Positions 61,518 to 64,000 of a stretch of 64,000 bases of DNA are shown piece after piece. Position numbers and translations under genes: made by a program. The notes beneath the pieces were generated by a model that worked only from the letters and a program-made list of their open reading frames with translations, did no database searches and was not told the DNA's origin. The stretch is from Chitinophagaceae bacterium (GTDB lineage Bacteria > Bacteroidota > Bacteroidia > Chitinophagales > Chitinophagaceae): positions 62,001 to 126,000 of the forward strand of contig JAMLHL010000009.1 in the NCBI GenBank assembly GCA_023957125.1, read 5' to 3'. Numbering within the stretch: the stretch's first letter is position 1; each line of letters opens with the position of its first letter.

Positions 61518-63956
61518 GCGATACTGTTTCATTATATTACCGTCTTTATCCCATTCGGTAGCAAGGTCGGTTGCTCTTTTATCTTTCCAGGTGGATTCAT
61601 TCTTTTTGCGGCCGTTTTTATACCAGTGCGTCCAGGTTTGCGTTCCATCGGTATTGTATTTCCACGACCAGATTTTGTTTCCCTCCTCATCGTAATAAAT
61701 TTCAACGCCTGTTTTCTTTCCTTTGTCAAAAACAGCGGTCCATTGTTTAAGCCCGTTGGGGTAATACCATTCTTCAATGCCATGCAACAGGTATCTGCCA
61801 TCGTTACCTGTACCCGCATGCCACATTGATTTTAATTTTCCGCTTTCATAATGCTCGGTATATTTTTTAACGTTTTCTATTACCGTCGCTTTACTCTTAT
61901 CTAATTCATCTTCGCCATCGGTTTCCTCTTCACCGGAAAGGATCCAGGCTTCATTAAAAGCGAAAGACGCGACAGGAGAGGTCATGGAGGTTATCAAATG
62001 GATGATCCCGTTGGGTGCCTGCCGGGCTACGGTATATCCGAGTGTTCCTCCTTTCATATCAGCCGCCCGGGTAGAATCCATGTGTGGTCTTGTACCGGGG
62101 ATCCGCTTTATATGCCAGCTTTTTCCGTCGTCCCGGGATATGGCCGCAAAAGCGCCCCTCTGGTGAATACTTTTGGGTTGATAACCGTCTTTTCGCTCCA
62201 GGTCGGCAGCCATGAATAAATGCCCGTTTTGTAATTTAATAATAGTAGGTCGCTGGTTACTCCCCAATGGGGAAAAAGGAGTTGCGGAAAACCGCCAGGT
62301 TCGTCCTTCATTATCGGAGAGCGACTGCGGCATATAACCGTCAATATCGGAGTCTTTACCTCCCATACCTAAAATCCGGCCATCATCTAAGGGTACAAAG
62401 GACGTATGCCGGCCATTGGTTCTGCCACCCGGGTCTATCCAGGTTTGCCCATTGTCTTCACTCTTCCAAAGAACGGAGGAACTGCCATGCGCGTCGCTTG
62501 CTACATATATATTTCCTTTTTTATCGCGAAATGCAGCGTTGATCGGCTGAGCCGAATAATGTCCCAGGGGCGTTTTAAATAACGGGAAAAGAACATCGCT
62601 CCAGGTTGCTCCGTTGTCGGTGGAGTTGATCCATTGAAACGGAAATCCTGATTTAAGTTTTAAGGAAGCCCAGAATAGCCTTAGGGTATCATTGTCGTTC
62701 CAGAGAAGCGGACCGGCATCATTCACGTCGGGGAAATCCAAAAACAGATCCGGCATATCCCATTCATCAGCGCCAAACCGTAACCGCATGCCCATTAATG
62801 CCACGTTCGGACTGGTTTCGCTTACACTGGTAAAATACAACGCTATGATATCTCCATTGGAGGCGGCTACCAAAGCCGGACTGTGATTATGTCTTAAAAT
62901 TCCGGGGTGTAGCCCGGTCGTTTTCAGGATATCTAAATTTTCTTTACCGGTAATATTAGGCGGGACTGGTACGATCTCTCTTTTTCTGAAATAAGGTTGG
63001 TTGTTATCCGGGCCCGTTTTTGCTACCGCGGTGTTTTGAATGATCCCCTGTTGCACGAACGATTTATGGGGAGAATAAGATTCCGTTGTGGGCATAAGCC
63101 CCTGCACGATCCTGAAACCTATATTATGATTGCCTTCATTGTCCGACTCCATCCTCCAAAAACCTTCGTACCCGCTTTTTTTGCCCTCCTCCTGTTGCTT
63201 CTCCTCCGGGAAATAGGAAGAATCTTTCTTCATGGAGCGCAACCGGTTTAATGACACGGGGGGAAAGCCAGGCGCATAACCCGCACGGTTAGCCGAACGG
63301 GAGTAAAAAGGTTGCTGGTTGTCAAGTCCGGCCCCGCGGATCACTTTTGCTATTCCCCCGGATGGACCTGCGGGATCTGTTTGCCTTGCATCGGGGTATG
63401 GTCCATACCAGTCATACACCCATTCCGCAATTTTGTCCGACATATTATAAACCCCCCAGGGGTTGGGAACTTTGGAACCGGGCAAATTATCCCCGGTATA
63501 AAAAACAGATTGCGTGCCGGCGCGACACGCATATTCCCATTCGGCTTCGGTGGGCAACCTGTATGGCTTTCCTTCTTTTTCGCTCAGCCATTTGCAATAA
63601 GCTGCCGCATCGTTCCAGCTAATACCGGTAGCGTAAGGATAGTATGCTTCCACGCCCTTATAACCGGGATCAAATTTTTGGTAATCTTCAACTGTTACCT
63701 GATCCCGGGCAATATAAAACGAGTTCGATATTTTTACGTTGTGAACGGGCTGTTCATCATAATCGCCATGCTCCAGGTAAGCAGGCGCTCCCAGCTTCCC
63801 GGCATTGACCCGGTTAGCTTCGCCCATCCGGAAAGTACCGCCCGGGATCAAACGGAATTGCATGCCCAACGAATTGGTTATTGCGGCCGGTTGGTTTTGT
63901 CCATAAGAAATACCGGAAAGTAAAATGAAAATTGAAAGACAAAGTGATCTGTACAT
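61479..63956 (-). CDS. Secreted SUMF1-like + sialidase/BNR propeller + MORN-repeat fusion protein
   Basis: 825 residues. Signal peptide to about ISYGQ. Residues ~20-290 form a formylglycine-generating-enzyme (SUMF1) fold: LIPGGTFRMGEANRV, GISWNDAAAYCKWLSEKEGKPYRLPTEAEWEYACRAGT and VIRGAGLDNQQPFYSRSANRAG. Residues ~330-680 are a sialidase-type propeller with Asp-box motifs (STDNGATWSD, SEDNGQTWIDPGG, SDNEGRTWRFS, SRDDGKSWHI). Residues ~690-825 hold MORN-variant repeats (GIEEWYYPNGLKQWTAVF, GVEIYYDEEGNKIWSW, WTHWYKNGRKKNES). The SUMF1-like part lacks visible proof of sulfatase maturation, and no sulfatase gene is near. Probably acts on or binds glycans outside the cell membrane. Confidence 0.75.
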   Translation of the reverse strand: MYRSLCLSIFILLSGISYGQNQPAAITNSLGMQFRLIPGGTFRMGEANRVNAGKLGAPAYLEHGDYDEQPVHNVKISNSFYIARDQVTVEDYQKFDPGYKGVEAYYPYATGISWNDAAAYCKWLSEKEGKPYRLPTEAEWEYACRAGTQSVFYTGDNLPGSKVPNPWGVYNMSDKIAEWVYDWYGPYPDARQTDPAGPSGGIAKVIRGAGLDNQQPFYSRSANRAGYAPGFPPVSLNRLRSMKKDSSYFPEEKQQEEGKKSGYEGFWRMESDNEGNHNIGFRIVQGLMPTTESYSPHKSFVQQGIIQNTAVAKTGPDNNQPYFRKREIVPVPPNITGKENLDILKTTGLHPGILRHNHSPALVAASNGDIIALYFTSVSETSPNVALMGMRLRFGADEWDMPDLFLDFPDVNDAGPLLWNDNDTLRLFWASLKLKSGFPFQWINSTDNGATWSDVLFPLFKTPLGHYSAQPINAAFRDKKGNIYVASDAHGSSSVLWKSEDNGQTWIDPGGRTNGRHTSFVPLDDGRILGMGGKDSDIDGYMPQSLSDNEGRTWRFSATPFSPLGSNQRPTIIKLQNGHLFMAADLERKDGYQPKSIHQRGAFAAISRDDGKSWHIKRIPGTRPHMDSTRAADMKGGTLGYTVARQAPNGIIHLITSMTSPVASFAFNEAWILSGEEETDGEDELDKSKATVIENVKKYTEHYESGKLKSMWHAGTGNDGRYLLHGIEEWYYPNGLKQWTAVFDKGKKTGVEIYYDEEGNKIWSWKYNTDGTQTWTHWYKNGRKKNESTWKDKRATDLATEWDKDGNIMKQYRLYNGVMKAKMNQ

Positions 63957-64000
63957 GCCAGTGAATGCTTAAGCGGGTGAAATTAAGTTTTTTTGTATTG

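Overview
The window reads as a chromosomal segment of a Bacteroidota bacterium, most likely of the Chitinophagaceae type. The evidence is a SusC/SusD pair, -7 promoter elements of the TAnnTTTG class, weak Shine-Dalgarno sequences, the Ddl-PASTA-rhodanese arrangement, a LuxC-type reductase beside a dicluster ferredoxin, and many secreted glycan-active proteins with signal peptides or lipoboxes. No rRNA, tRNA, CRISPR array, transposase or phage gene was recognised. Genus-level placement is not possible from sequence reading alone.

Layout. (1) 1-5.5 kb: a sugar-acid type catabolic operon on the + strand, cut by the left edge: SMP-30 lactonase, a decayed aldo/keto reductase, SDR, MFS transporter, aldo/keto reductase, class III aminotransferase. 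(2) 5.5-20.7 kb: housekeeping and envelope genes: an orphan sensor histidine kinase with an outer-membrane barrel, HtrA protease, LuxC-like reductase/ferredoxin, Ddl, PASTA and rhodanese proteins, a membrane-bound nucleotide-sugar dehydratase, an HSDR_N protein, a fused ABC ATPase, QueA behind a structured leader, and an OmpA-type protein. (3) 20.8-57.7 kb: a large accessory carbohydrate-utilisation region: AraC regulator, lactate permease, Ldh2-type dehydrogenase, three MFS transporters, SusC/SusD, several secreted (putative) glycosidases including three related beta-propeller proteins, two N-acetylneuraminate lyase/DapA-type aldolases, YhcH, a tagaturonate-reductase-like enzyme, a lyxose isomerase, a ceramidase-domain protein, SDR and Gfo/Idh/MocA oxidoreductases. 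(4) 57.7-64 kb: DHFR-like protein, ChrA, LrgAB, DUF2200 with a DUF1801 remnant, and a SUMF1-sialidase-MORN fusion protein.

How it may work together. Outer-membrane SusC/D would import oligosaccharides trimmed by secreted hydrolases. MFS carriers of the hexuronate/anion type would take monomers across the inner membrane. Isomerase, oxidoreductases and pyruvate-forming aldolases would channel them to central metabolism, with lactate permease and an Ldh2-type enzyme handling a 2-hydroxyacid. The best regulatory evidence is a 37-bp operator found three times, each exactly 20 bp upstream of a TAnnTTTG-type promoter, ahead of lctP, an MFS operon and susC. I infer these are sites of the AraC regulator encoded at 20.8 kb, which would make the three units one regulon.

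The most notable items are this operator set, a duplicated propeller/MFS/aldolase cassette, an unrecognised structured leader before queA, two gene remnants, and small dispersed palindromic repeats.
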